Source: Amycolatopsis keratiniphila subsp. keratiniphila
GTDB taxonomy: Bacteria > Actinomycetota > Actinomycetes > Mycobacteriales > Pseudonocardiaceae
Assembly (NCBI RefSeq): GCF_001620365.2
Contig: NZ_LQMT02000034.1
Coordinates: 161,592 to 225,591, forward strand
Direction: 5' to 3'
Length of the DNA: 64,000 bases
A program made the position numbers and the translations under genes. The notes under the pieces are model-generated. The model had not been told where the DNA came from. It ran no database searches and saw only the letters and a list, made by a program, of their open reading frames with translations. Below, piece after piece: positions 1 to 8,921 of this stretch; positions within the stretch are counted from its first letter, which is position 1, and the number at the start of each line of letters is the position of its first letter.

Positions 1-94
1 GGTCGTCGCCGTGCTTCTCGTTCACCTGGCGTGCGCGCGGATCCTCGAGCGCGGCCAGTTCGGCCAGCACCTCGGCCGTCGTCGTCCCGGTCAC
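1..94 (-). CDS. DNA alkylation repair protein, N-terminal fragment (cut by window edge)
   Basis: Reading the minus strand from a GTG at 94 gives an open frame that runs off the window edge. Its 31 visible residues include EVLAELAALEDPRARQVNEK followed by HGDD, which I recognise as the usual N-terminus of actinobacterial AlkD-type DNA glycosylases that remove alkylated bases. Only about a tenth of the protein is visible, so the call rests on that N-terminal pattern. It lies on the same strand as the TIR operon but behind a strong hairpin, so it is probably a separate transcription unit. Confidence 0.6.
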   Translation of the reverse strand, partial: MTGTTTAEVLAELAALEDPRARQVNEKHGDD

Positions 95-115
95 CCGTCC
101 AGCCTACGAGGCGTG

Positions 116-149
116 CCGGGTGGAGGAGCCGCTCGACCCCTCCACCCGG
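116..149. terminator. Hairpin between TIR operon and alkylation repair gene
   Basis: A perfect 11-bp inverted repeat (116-126 ccgggtggagg against 139-149) with a 12-nt loop lies 8 nt beyond the stop of the large TIR-like gene at 157. There is no T-tract, which is common for actinobacterial terminators. Its position suggests it ends the five-gene minus-strand unit. Confidence 0.5.
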
Positions 150-156
150 CCGACCG

Positions 157-3100
157 CTACCCGCGTCGTGCCAGGTCGTCGGCGTGCTCACGCAGGAGGG
201 CGGCGACTCGCGGCCAGCCGACGTTGATCCGCCGCGCCCAGCCGCGATGACGCTGCGCGAGTTCCCCCGCGTCGCCGTCCTGGACGGTCAATCCGGTGGC
301 GAAGCCCTCTCGGAGGTACCCGCCGTCGGCGACGTCCAAGACGTCCCGGACCGGCTCCGGCGGCCACCCGTCGTCGGAAAGAGGGGAACCGCTCGCCAGC
401 AGGGTGCCGATCGCCCGGTCGCCGAACTCGGCCCGCCCTCGTTCGGCGAACTCCGTGCGGGCACGTGAAACCCAGGTTTTGAGGGCGGCGGCGTCGGTCC
501 CCGGCATGGTGCGCGTCTCGAAGATCGTCAGCCAGGCGCCGACCAGTTCGACGCTCGGCGCGCCGTCCTCCGAGGGCTGGATCCGGGTGCAGAGATCGAC
601 GAACGCGCCGGGGTTCTCGGCGAGGATCCGCTGGAGGCTCCGCGGTTTCCGGTGGTGTTTGAGCGCCGCGTGGAACCGCAGCTCCAGCCGGGCGACCGCG
701 ACGTCCGAACCACCGGCCTCGGCCAGCTGGTCCAGCAGCGGACCGACGTTCGCGACGGCCTTGCGGTCGGGGGCCTCGACACCGTCGGCGGACGCCTGGA
801 GCAGCACTTCCTCGATCAGGGACGCGGGCAGGGCCGCCCCGTCGCGCACCCCCGCGGCGAGCGCCTTGACCGCGGCCCACGGCCGACGCCGCGCGAGTTG
901 CGTGACGAAGAACGATTCCTGTCCCTCGGGAAGCGGCCACGGACCGACGTGCGTCCAGTAGCCCTCGAGAACCTCTTCGTCGGCGGAATCGAAGAGCTCC
1001 AGCGCGTGATCCACCGGAATGGCCAGGAGATAGTCGACCAGCCGGTCCTGCTCCTTGAGCTGGGTCGCGACCTCCTGCCGCCACTCTCCACCCTGGGACC
1101 GGGCCATCTCCCCGGCCCAGCCCGCCGCCCAGTCCTCACGCCCGAGCTCCGCGAGCGCGTCTTCCCGGAGGTCGTCCGCGGCGACGTGGGCCGCGACCAC
1201 ACCGACCAGCCTGGGCAGGGCACTCTCGGCGGCGAGCGCGCTCAGCCCGGCGGCACCGTGCTCGCGCAGGACACCGCCGACGGCGTCACGGCGCAGGCGC
1301 CCGATCTCCGCTTCACGCGCCTCCGGGTCGAGGGATTCGCCGCCGTCCAGGTACGGGTTCCGGCCGAACAACAGGCCGTGCCGTCCGGGATTGACCGCGG
1401 GCTCGATCAGCTCGGCGCAGGATTCCAGCCATTGCAGCAACTCCTCCGGCAGCGTCCAGCCGGCGCCGGCGTGATGACGGTGCTCGGCGGTCACCCCGGT
1501 GAGCAGGCCCCACAGGCGAAGGCGTTCGTCCGCCGAGAGCCGTTCGGTGTCCAGCCGGGTGAAGGCTTCCACGACGCGGTCCCACTGCGCGGCGTTCAGC
1601 TCGGGCAGCCGCTCGAAGAACTCGCACCACCGATACGGCCGTTCCGCCAGCGCCGACAACGCCGAGGCGACCAGCTCGTCCTCGAACTCCGGCCCGTCGG
1701 CGACGGCCACCGGCGCCGCCGGGACCGTCCATTCGAGACGGACCTGGGGCCGCCTCGGGCTCGCGAGCAGATGTCCTCGCGGGCCGCGCAGCAGCGCGAG
1801 AGCCAGGCGCCAGCCCGCTTCCGGCGAGCGACGGCCGATCGCCTTGACCAGTTCCGTCCGCTGCCCGCCGGGCAGGTCGAGGTACGGATACCACGGCTGC
1901 ACGAGGGTGATCAGGGATTCGAGCGGCCGGTCGCCCGCCTCGCGTCCCGGCCGCGTCAGCTCGGCCAGCAGGGAGACCGCCATCGGCAACGCGTCCTCGG
2001 ACCAGCCGACCGTTTCCAAGGCCGCGATCAGCCCTTCGGAGGTGCCGCACAGCGGCGACGGATCGCTGGTCAGCGCGTGGTCGACGGCACTGAGGAACTC
2101 GTGAGGAGCGGCTTCGGCGAGCAAGGGCAGCACGTCGGCGAGCGCCTGCCAAAGCTCTCCGTCCTCGTTAGCCCGCCCGAGAACTTCGCGGACGAGCCGC
2201 GTGGCGTGGTCGGCGCCCGAGACGCCACCGGAGAGCGCCGTCGTCCCCTCGGCGGCCAGCAGCGCGGCACTCCGCGCCAGCCCGTGCCTCATCTCCGCCG
2301 ACCACTTCCGCCCCGGCTCCCGCTCGGTGAGCACCTTGACGGCTTCCTCGTGCCAGCGCCGCAGATCCTGCGCGCTCAGCCTGCCGTGGAGAAGCGCCCA
2401 AGCGTCGTGCGGATCCGCCAGCCGCACGACGTCGCCCGAGCGGGCGAGCAGCGGGTCTTCGCCGGACTCGGCCCTGGCGAAGAACCGCGTGAGCTCGTCG
2501 GTCTCCCGGCCGGCGATGGCGGCGATCTCATCCAAGTCGTGCCGCGATCCCGCCGACCACCGGCCGATCAGCAGCAGCGGCGCGGCGAGATCACGCTCCA
2601 GCGGGTTCACCCACTTCGGGAAGTCACCGGCGACGGCGAGCTTGCGGCGCAGGGCACCGAGACTCCGCCGGGCGAGGTCCGCGCAGGCGGTCGCGTCGGC
2701 GGACGGGACACCGGCCGCCGCGAACGCTTCCGCCGCCTCGTCGCGCGGAATCCGGGGCAGCACCAGGACATCGGCGCCGTCGCGGTCCGGCGTGCTCCGC
2801 ACCGCCACGACATGGCCGCCGATCCTCTCCTCCCCCACCTCGACGCCGTCCACCACGGCGACGAACGGCCCGTCCAGGTCGCGGCACTGACGCCAAGCCT
2901 CCGGGGTCGACACCCGGACCGCCCGGAGCCCCGGGCGGTGGGCCGCCACCGTGGTCGCGACGAACGCCGCGGCCTCGGTACGGCTGCCCGCGTACACGGG
3001 CAGGACCGACGGCTCCGCGTCCAGCCAGTCGCACAGCCGGTCCATTTCGCGGGCCCGGCCGAGCACCGGGAGGCTCTCGGGCAGGACGGGACGCGTTTCG

Positions 3101-3504
3101 TCCCGCCAAGATTCGAGCCACTCGGCCAGGTCTTGGAGGCCCGGCACGACACCGATGCCCAGCTCCGGGGCGACCCGGGTCAGTTCGGTGATCAGGCCCG
3201 CGATGTCCTGCTCCGCCGTGCGTCCGCGGAGCCGCCGGTGGGAATCAGCGACGATCTCCCCGGGCATGACGGCGTCGTCCACCAGGACCGCGACGATCTT
3301 CTTCCCGAGCCGCGAGGCCTCGGCGATCTCTTCTTGGACCGCGTCGTCGAGCCCCTCGGTGCCGATCGGCACCACGAGGACGGACGCGGCGTCGCCGGAC
3401 CGGACGATCCGGTCCTTTCCGAACACGTGACCGAGACTCCGGTCGAGACCGCGGAGCCGGTCCTGGCCGTCACCGGCTCGGACGGTGATGAAGATTCCTG
3501 CCAT
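157..3504 (-). CDS. TIR-like / degenerate NTPase / helical-repeat protein (last gene of multi-TIR operon)
   Basis: A 1115-residue protein. I chose the ATG at 3504 because a strong Shine-Dalgarno (GGAAAGGA) precedes it; the open frame continues upstream but only as a shadow of the next gene. Residues about 1-110 look like a TIR/SLOG-type alpha-beta domain (starts MAGIFITVRAGDGQDRL; strands SVLVVPIG and IVAVLVDD). From about 165 there is a STAND-like NTPase layout (GRAREMDRLCDWL, then a beta strand), but the loop reads VYAGSRTEAAAF where a Walker A GxxGxGKT should be, so ATP binding is unlikely. The remaining 700 residues are leucine- and alanine-rich helices resembling HEAT/TPR-like superhelices. 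Family knowledge suggests an inactive-STAND sensor or scaffold in a nucleotide-dependent conflict system; the function is inferred. Confidence 0.75.
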   Translation of the reverse strand: MAGIFITVRAGDGQDRLRGLDRSLGHVFGKDRIVRSGDAASVLVVPIGTEGLDDAVQEEIAEASRLGKKIVAVLVDDAVMPGEIVADSHRRLRGRTAEQDIAGLITELTRVAPELGIGVVPGLQDLAEWLESWRDETRPVLPESLPVLGRAREMDRLCDWLDAEPSVLPVYAGSRTEAAAFVATTVAAHRPGLRAVRVSTPEAWRQCRDLDGPFVAVVDGVEVGEERIGGHVVAVRSTPDRDGADVLVLPRIPRDEAAEAFAAAGVPSADATACADLARRSLGALRRKLAVAGDFPKWVNPLERDLAAPLLLIGRWSAGSRHDLDEIAAIAGRETDELTRFFARAESGEDPLLARSGDVVRLADPHDAWALLHGRLSAQDLRRWHEEAVKVLTEREPGRKWSAEMRHGLARSAALLAAEGTTALSGGVSGADHATRLVREVLGRANEDGELWQALADVLPLLAEAAPHEFLSAVDHALTSDPSPLCGTSEGLIAALETVGWSEDALPMAVSLLAELTRPGREAGDRPLESLITLVQPWYPYLDLPGGQRTELVKAIGRRSPEAGWRLALALLRGPRGHLLASPRRPQVRLEWTVPAAPVAVADGPEFEDELVASALSALAERPYRWCEFFERLPELNAAQWDRVVEAFTRLDTERLSADERLRLWGLLTGVTAEHRHHAGAGWTLPEELLQWLESCAELIEPAVNPGRHGLLFGRNPYLDGGESLDPEAREAEIGRLRRDAVGGVLREHGAAGLSALAAESALPRLVGVVAAHVAADDLREDALAELGREDWAAGWAGEMARSQGGEWRQEVATQLKEQDRLVDYLLAIPVDHALELFDSADEEVLEGYWTHVGPWPLPEGQESFFVTQLARRRPWAAVKALAAGVRDGAALPASLIEEVLLQASADGVEAPDRKAVANVGPLLDQLAEAGGSDVAVARLELRFHAALKHHRKPRSLQRILAENPGAFVDLCTRIQPSEDGAPSVELVGAWLTIFETRTMPGTDAAALKTWVSRARTEFAERGRAEFGDRAIGTLLASGSPLSDDGWPPEPVRDVLDVADGGYLREGFATGLTVQDGDAGELAQRHRGWARRINVGWPRVAALLREHADDLARRG

Positions 3505-3557
3505 GGTGCGAAATCCTTTCCAGCGAGCACAGTTGTCGATGCGTACGGGCTGTGGTT

Positions 3558-6500
3558 TCACTCGGCTTCGCCGCGGGCGCGGGCGAGCACCTCCTCGACG
3601 CTGAGCGGGCTGGCCGGATGGTGGGTGAGGCACAGCGGGGTGGTCACCCGCTGGAAGCCGAACGCCTCCCCCGACACGTAGAACTGGGCGCGTTCCAGCC
3701 GCGAGATGTCGTCGACGGGGCTGCCCTTGGCCCTGGCGAGTTCGTTGGCGGCGGCGATCTGCGCCGGGCTGTTGAGCCTGCCGAAGAACTGCGTCATCGC
3801 GTTGCCGACGACCTGGTTGTGCAGCCCCTTCGGCGCCTGTGTCGCGAACAGCAGTCCCAGGCCGTACTTCCGCGCCTGCGAGGCGAGCACGATGGTGCTG
3901 CGGGTGCTCGCCGTGAGCGTCCCCGACGCGGCGAGCATCTGCGCCTCGTCCATGACGAAGAGGGCGCCGAGCGGCCGGTCGCCTGCCGGATTCCGCTTGG
4001 CCCAGGCGAAAAGTTCCATCTGGAGCTGGTTGACGAAGTTCTGCCGCTGCTTCTCCGAAGGCAGCCCGATGAAGCTGATCACCGAAACCCTTGCCCGCTT
4101 GCCTTCCCCGGGAGCGAGCAGGAGCGCCGGATCGACCGGCTCGCCGCCACCCGCCAGGAGCGGGTCGTTGACCATGGAGGCCTTCAGCAGCTCGGCCAAC
4201 TCGGCCGCCCGCTTTCGCCCGTCGTTCAACGTGCTCACCCCGTCGGGCAGGTCTTCGAGCACCTCGATGAGCCCGGGCAGGCTCCTTGATCCGGTCCTGG
4301 CGTGGTGCACGACGGCCTGCCGCAGCACCGCGAGCCCGACGGTGGCCTTCCCCGTGCTGCCGGTCAGTTTCACCTGGGGTGCGAGGGTCGCCACCGCGAC
4401 CTCGACGGCCGCGTTGAACTCGTCCTCGTCGTCGAGGACACCGGCGAAATCGGGCAACGGCTGGAACGCGAGCGGCCTGCCGCCCGCCCGTCCCGGCGTC
4501 CACACGACGACGTCGGTCTCGGCCAGGTAGCGCTTGGCGAGTTCGGCGTCGTCCGCTCCCCAGGCCTCGGGCGGCTCCGGCCAGGCGTCGCCGAGGCGGG
4601 CGAGGTCGTTGTTCGGGTCCAGCACGATCGCGGAAACGCCCCGCAGCGCGCACTCCTCCACGATCCGCCGCAGCAGCACCGTCTTCCCGGAACCCGAACC
4701 CGCGAACACCGCGGCGTGCTTGCGCAGGGCCGCCAGTTCGATCCGGACCGGTTTCCCGCTGCCGGACACGGTCCCGAGGGTGATCTCGCCTTCCGCCGCC
4801 GGGGTCGCCTCAGTGGACGCCGCCCGTGGCGACGGTTCCGGCAGGACTTCCGCGAGGAGTTCCGACCGGCCGGCGGGCCGGCGGTCGACGAGCCACTCGT
4901 GCAGTTCCCGGCTTCCCTCGGCGAACATCTTGTCCAGTGCCCAGAACGTGCGGACGTCCGCATCGGACATTCCCCGGGATTTACCGCCCTGCTTGAAGAA
5001 TTCCTTGAGTTCCGCCTGGGTCTTCACCCCTGGCGACCACGCCGGGTTGCGCAGCAGCACCAGATGCCGGTTCTCCGCGCCCTTCCGGACCCCGGCCGCC
5101 GATCGCGCCTTGCGGAACCGGTGCAGCGCGGCGATGTGATGCGACGCCGCGATGGCCCGGAACGCCCAGTGTTCCTCCAGGTCCGACGCTTCGTCCACCG
5201 TTCGGGTGAGCCAGGCGTGCAGCTCGTTCCGGTCGCTCTTCGCGCCATGGACCCATTCCATGTTGTCGTTGCCGACCTCGGTGATCCATCCCCGGATCGC
5301 GGCCGACAGCAGCCGGGGCATGACCTTGTCCTCGACCTTCGGATCCAGCAACGCCGACGGCTCGGCCTCGGACCGGTATTCCTCGAACCGCTTGTCCAGT
5401 TCCGCGAACCGATCGGCGGCCATCGCCGGACGCGGCGGCCCGGCCGAGCGCACACCGCCTTCGTCGAACGTGGTCAGCTCGATCACCCGGCCCGCCCGGA
5501 CGCAGGCATCGATATGCGCACCGATCCGTTTCAGGACGTCTCGCGGCGACATCTCCTCCCATTCCCCGTCGAAGGCGGACGGAGACACCGGCCAAGTGGG
5601 ATAGGGAGGCACGAACTTCATCGCCTCGTACGCGACCCCAAGCCGCTTCTCGACCAGGGCCCTGCCGACTTCGGCATCGGTGACCCGGCCGAGGATCAGG
5701 GCTTCACGGAAGCGATCCGGGACGGTGTCGGTGGCCTTCGCCTTGAGCAGCTCCCACGTGCCGGGGAGACACGCGAGCACCGTCATGGTCCTTCTGGTCA
5801 CTTCCCGCAGGCCCATCAGCCCGTCCGCGATCTGGGCGACGAGCAGGTCCTGTTCTTCGCTGTCGTGCACTTGCCGCTGGCCGACGGCGGACCGGGCGAC
5901 CAGGGTGTCGAGCTGATCGACGGCGATCACGATCGGGCCGGTGAGCGCGAGCAGCCGCGTGATGTTCCTGACCTGCGTCTTCGCGGATTTGGGGTCCGAC
6001 CGGATCCCCCATTTGCGGCGGTCACCGGATTTCGACTCCGGGAACACGCCGAGGTAGTCGTCCCCGACGTAGTTCTTGCTCGGGTCTTCGCTCGCGTAGA
6101 GCACCAGTGCCCGCGCCGTGTCGGCGCATTCCCTTGCGACGTCCCGATCGAGGGCGCGCAGCCCGTCGACGAACGCGTCGACGTCGGCCTTCGACAGGCC
6201 ACGCCCGTCCAGGATCTTCTTGGTGACGTTCGCGTCGAGGCTCGCGCGGAGACAGACGCGGCGGAGGAAGCTGGTGAGCTGGGGCACGCCGGAGCCGTCG
6301 AGCCGCGAAAGTCCCCGGCGCATCGCCTCGGCGGTGTTCTCCCAGAACGCGTCGCCCGCCGTGAGGTCGTTGAGGAAGAAATAGCCGCGGACACCGTGGG
6401 CCTGCTTCCGGACGAGGCCGAGCAGGTGGGTCTTGCCCACGCCCTTCTTCCCTTGGAGGACCAGCCCGATCGGACTCGGGCCGTCGCTGGAGACGGCCTC

Positions 6501-6635
6501 CTTGATACCCGCGCTGACCTGCTGCAGCACGCCGGTGTGCAGGCCGTCGACGTGGTACGGCGAGTCACGCCACACGTGATCGGGAGTGTCGGCCCAGTCG
6601 AACCGCAGGGCCGCGAGCGCGGTCAGCTCGTCCAT
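3558..6635 (-). CDS. Large ATP-binding protein with two P-loop modules, C-terminal HerA/DUF87-like
   Basis: About 1025 residues. The first P-loop is GKKGVGKTH at residues 62-70, with a Walker B-like VIAVDQLD strand near residue 250, as in ORC/STAND-type ATPases. The second is GSGSGKTVLL around residue 650, followed by VLDPNNDL, a VMDEAQ Walker B and ATQAPKGL, the layout of HerA/FtsK-class DUF87 translocases. The ATG at 6635 overlaps the TGA of the preceding gene (TGATG); a GTG one codon earlier is possible. It sits between the winged-helix-like gene and the TIR-like repeat protein in a tight operon. A DNA-pumping or oligomeric ATPase partner of the TIR proteins is a reasonable inference, not shown by sequence. 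Confidence 0.85.
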   Translation of the reverse strand: MDELTALAALRFDWADTPDHVWRDSPYHVDGLHTGVLQQVSAGIKEAVSSDGPSPIGLVLQGKKGVGKTHLLGLVRKQAHGVRGYFFLNDLTAGDAFWENTAEAMRRGLSRLDGSGVPQLTSFLRRVCLRASLDANVTKKILDGRGLSKADVDAFVDGLRALDRDVARECADTARALVLYASEDPSKNYVGDDYLGVFPESKSGDRRKWGIRSDPKSAKTQVRNITRLLALTGPIVIAVDQLDTLVARSAVGQRQVHDSEEQDLLVAQIADGLMGLREVTRRTMTVLACLPGTWELLKAKATDTVPDRFREALILGRVTDAEVGRALVEKRLGVAYEAMKFVPPYPTWPVSPSAFDGEWEEMSPRDVLKRIGAHIDACVRAGRVIELTTFDEGGVRSAGPPRPAMAADRFAELDKRFEEYRSEAEPSALLDPKVEDKVMPRLLSAAIRGWITEVGNDNMEWVHGAKSDRNELHAWLTRTVDEASDLEEHWAFRAIAASHHIAALHRFRKARSAAGVRKGAENRHLVLLRNPAWSPGVKTQAELKEFFKQGGKSRGMSDADVRTFWALDKMFAEGSRELHEWLVDRRPAGRSELLAEVLPEPSPRAASTEATPAAEGEITLGTVSGSGKPVRIELAALRKHAAVFAGSGSGKTVLLRRIVEECALRGVSAIVLDPNNDLARLGDAWPEPPEAWGADDAELAKRYLAETDVVVWTPGRAGGRPLAFQPLPDFAGVLDDEDEFNAAVEVAVATLAPQVKLTGSTGKATVGLAVLRQAVVHHARTGSRSLPGLIEVLEDLPDGVSTLNDGRKRAAELAELLKASMVNDPLLAGGGEPVDPALLLAPGEGKRARVSVISFIGLPSEKQRQNFVNQLQMELFAWAKRNPAGDRPLGALFVMDEAQMLAASGTLTASTRSTIVLASQARKYGLGLLFATQAPKGLHNQVVGNAMTQFFGRLNSPAQIAAANELARAKGSPVDDISRLERAQFYVSGEAFGFQRVTTPLCLTHHPASPLSVEEVLARARGEAE

Positions 6636-7261
6636 CACGGCGCCTCGATCGAGATCAGATGGTTGTCCTCACCGCCGATGCGGATCGCCGCCGCGTGATC
6701 GGCGGCGGTGAGCGCCTTGCGATTCGATTCCGGCACCAGATGCGCCTGTCCCGACCGGCTGAGCTCCTTCAAGACCGCGTCGACGTCCACAGTGGACGCT
6801 TCGCCGAGCATCGGCCGCAGCTCCACCAGCGAGACCCAGTCGCGCGGCGAACGGGACAGTTTGCGGTAGGCGATCCGGATCCGGGACTCGATCTCCTCCA
6901 CCGTCAGGTCGACCTCGGGCATGAAGAGGTCGGCGAGCCGGAGTTTCTCGCGCCGGAGATGTCTGCCGAGCCCGCCGAGCACGACGTACAGGGCACTGCC
7001 CAGGCTGCTCCGGGGCAGCGGCGCCTCTTCCTGGCTCAATTCCTCCTCGCACCAGGCCCAGCCGCGCTCGGTCAGCTCGTGGTAGAAGGGACGGCCGCGC
7101 TGTTCGCTGGCGACCAGATCGAGGCCGTTGAGCTGACGGCGTTCCTTGCCGTCGAGGGCGAAGCCGACGATCTCGCGCAACTCCGGGTTCGACACCTCGC
7201 GGGCGACCACCATCAGCGCGAGCATCGCCGCGGTCTGCTTCTGTCCCAATCGATCCGTCAT
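6635..7261 (-). CDS. Small winged-helix-like protein in TIR operon
   Basis: A 208-residue protein starting at ATG 7261 with an excellent Shine-Dalgarno (GGAAGGA). The N-terminal 75 residues (QTAAMLALMVVAREVSN, then PFYHELTERGWAWCEEEL) look like a winged-helix fold with a wing of the type found in PadR/MarR-like proteins. The C-terminal part (VEEIESRIRIAYRKL, then GEASTVDVDAVLKELSRSG) resembles a second winged helix. There are no catalytic motifs. It is translationally coupled to the dual-ATPase gene. It could be a regulator, or an adaptor that loads the ATPase on nucleic acid. I do not recognise a named family. Confidence 0.75.
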   Translation of the reverse strand: MTDRLGQKQTAAMLALMVVAREVSNPELREIVGFALDGKERRQLNGLDLVASEQRGRPFYHELTERGWAWCEEELSQEEAPLPRSSLGSALYVVLGGLGRHLRREKLRLADLFMPEVDLTVEEIESRIRIAYRKLSRSPRDWVSLVELRPMLGEASTVDVDAVLKELSRSGQAHLVPESNRKALTAADHAAAIRIGGEDNHLISIEAP

Positions 7262-7286
7262 CCGTGATCCTTCCCGTACCTGATTG

Positions 7287-8918
7287 CTACTGATCGAGGA
7301 ATCCGCTGAATCCTTGGCGGGTCACCCTGGCCTCCGAGGTGCGAACGGCCCATTCGATCGCCTCCCGCGTCTCCGGCGGGGCGAGCACGCGATGCCCCCG
7401 CGCCGCGGCGGTCGCCCGGACCCGCGTCGCCGACATGAGCTCCTCGGCGAGGTCCTGCACCCGTTCCCGGTCCCCCGCGCCGATCGCGATCTGCAGCTCG
7501 GCGACGATCTCGTCCACGAATCCCCACATAAGTGGCCGGAGCCGGGCGTGCGCGGTTTGCCGGAGCACGCCGGCGACGTCGAGGTCACCCGGTTCGACGA
7601 GTGCCGTCGTCCCGGTGAGCTGGTCCACGAGATTCCGTGCGATCTCCATCGGCCCGCGCGAGGGGCCGAACCGGAGATGCCGCAGATTGCCGACGTATCC
7701 CGGCAGGCTGTTCGGCTCGGTTCCCTTGGTGAGCACCGGGACGACGCGGCGGTCCTGCCCGAGTGTCCGGTGCAGGAACAGTTCGACCTCGGCCGACTGC
7801 CACCGGCTGACCTCGCGGTCGACGATCAGGCACAGATGCTTCGCGTCGTCCGCGGTCTTCTCGAGCAGCGACCGCTCCCCCGACAGCGACAGCACCGGCC
7901 GGACGCCGAGCTCCACCAGGTACTTCATGAGTTCTTCGGCGAGGTACATCGTCGGCCTGGTCGTGCTGACCCGGACGTCGTGGGTGAAGGTGCGCTTCTC
8001 CGCCCGGACCGCGGCCACATAGGCGTCCCGGTTCTCCGCGAGGAGGTCGGTCCGGTCGAAGTCGTGCGCGACGACCGCCGCGACCGTTTCCAGCGCGAAA
8101 CTGATCTGGTCGGCGGTCGGGCTGATCTCCGTCATCACCGGGAGCTGTTCGCCGAAGGTCCAGAACGAGACGTACGGCAGCGTCAGATGACGCGACATCA
8201 CGTCCGGTGAGACCTCGCGGTCGAGCCAGCTGCGAAACAGGTCCTTGGTCTCTTCGAGACAGATGCGCCGCCACTCCTCCGAACGCGCGTACTCCTCGCG
8301 GGCGTCGAATCTGGACAGCACGGGAAGGACGGTGAGCTGTGGACGGTCGTAGGGCATGCGGTCGCGTGCGGCGTTGGCGCGTTCGGCGATGTCGACCGCG
8401 CCCCGCATGCTCTGCACGTTCGCCGTGAAGAGGACGACGAGCCGGTCCGGAAGATGGGCGGTGCAGATGCCCCCGATGTCGGAGATACCCGTGCGGCTGT
8501 CGATGAGGACGTAGTCGTAGGCGGCCGTCCACTGGTCACGGCATTGTTCGAGGTAGTCGCCGAAACCCTGTTCGTACAAGCCTTCCCAGTCGAGATCCTG
8601 CACTCGCCGGACGTAGGCGTCGTCACCGCGGCCGGCGGTGATGACGTCGAGCTTCACCTTCCCGGTCAGCCGGGTCGTATGCGCGCCCGGAGCCAGCCTG
8701 CCTTCCCGGAAGTCGTCGATCAGGTCCATGACGCCGCCGGACGGGGGCGCGCTCATCATCGGCCGGAAGTAGGTGTCCAGACCGGGCGCTTCGAGGTCCC
8801 AGTCCAGGCACAACACCCGATATCCCCAGCGGGCCAGGAGAACGGCGATATTGGCCAAGGTGAAGCTCCGGCCGACACCGCCCTTGTAGGAGTAGAAGGT
8901 GACCACGGTTCCCGGCAT
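7287..8918 (-). CDS. KGGVGR-variant MinD/ParA-type ATPase fused to TIR-like domain
   Basis: 543 residues from ATG 8918. Residues 12-18 read KGGVGRS: a deviant Walker A (KGGVGKT in MinD/ParA) with Arg replacing the P-loop Lys. DYVLIDSRTG (135-144) is the matching Walker B strand. Residues about 313-425 form a TIR-like alpha-beta domain (LVELGVRPVLSLSGERSLLE, then HLCLIVDREVSRWQSAEVEL). A helical tail of about 110 residues follows. This is the actinobacterial KGGVGR-motif AAA family, which often sits beside TIR proteins. It starts 3 nt after the stop of the upstream TIR gene, so the two are surely co-transcribed. The ATPase may act as a switch for TIR assembly (inference). Confidence 0.85.
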   Translation of the reverse strand: MPGTVVTFYSYKGGVGRSFTLANIAVLLARWGYRVLCLDWDLEAPGLDTYFRPMMSAPPSGGVMDLIDDFREGRLAPGAHTTRLTGKVKLDVITAGRGDDAYVRRVQDLDWEGLYEQGFGDYLEQCRDQWTAAYDYVLIDSRTGISDIGGICTAHLPDRLVVLFTANVQSMRGAVDIAERANAARDRMPYDRPQLTVLPVLSRFDAREEYARSEEWRRICLEETKDLFRSWLDREVSPDVMSRHLTLPYVSFWTFGEQLPVMTEISPTADQISFALETVAAVVAHDFDRTDLLAENRDAYVAAVRAEKRTFTHDVRVSTTRPTMYLAEELMKYLVELGVRPVLSLSGERSLLEKTADDAKHLCLIVDREVSRWQSAEVELFLHRTLGQDRRVVPVLTKGTEPNSLPGYVGNLRHLRFGPSRGPMEIARNLVDQLTGTTALVEPGDLDVAGVLRQTAHARLRPLMWGFVDEIVAELQIAIGAGDRERVQDLAEELMSATRVRATAAARGHRVLAPPETREAIEWAVRTSEARVTRQGFSGFLDQ

Positions 8919-8921
8919 GGA

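Noticed and set aside
3505..4653. In-frame upstream extension of the 157-3504 gene
   Set aside because: It lies antiparallel-free but out of frame inside the dual-ATPase gene on the same strand; the residues are Arg/Gly-rich shadow sequence, and a strong ribosome site marks ATG 3504.
4302..6698. 798-codon plus-strand open frame
   Set aside because: Antisense of the dual-ATPase gene, no recognisable domain.
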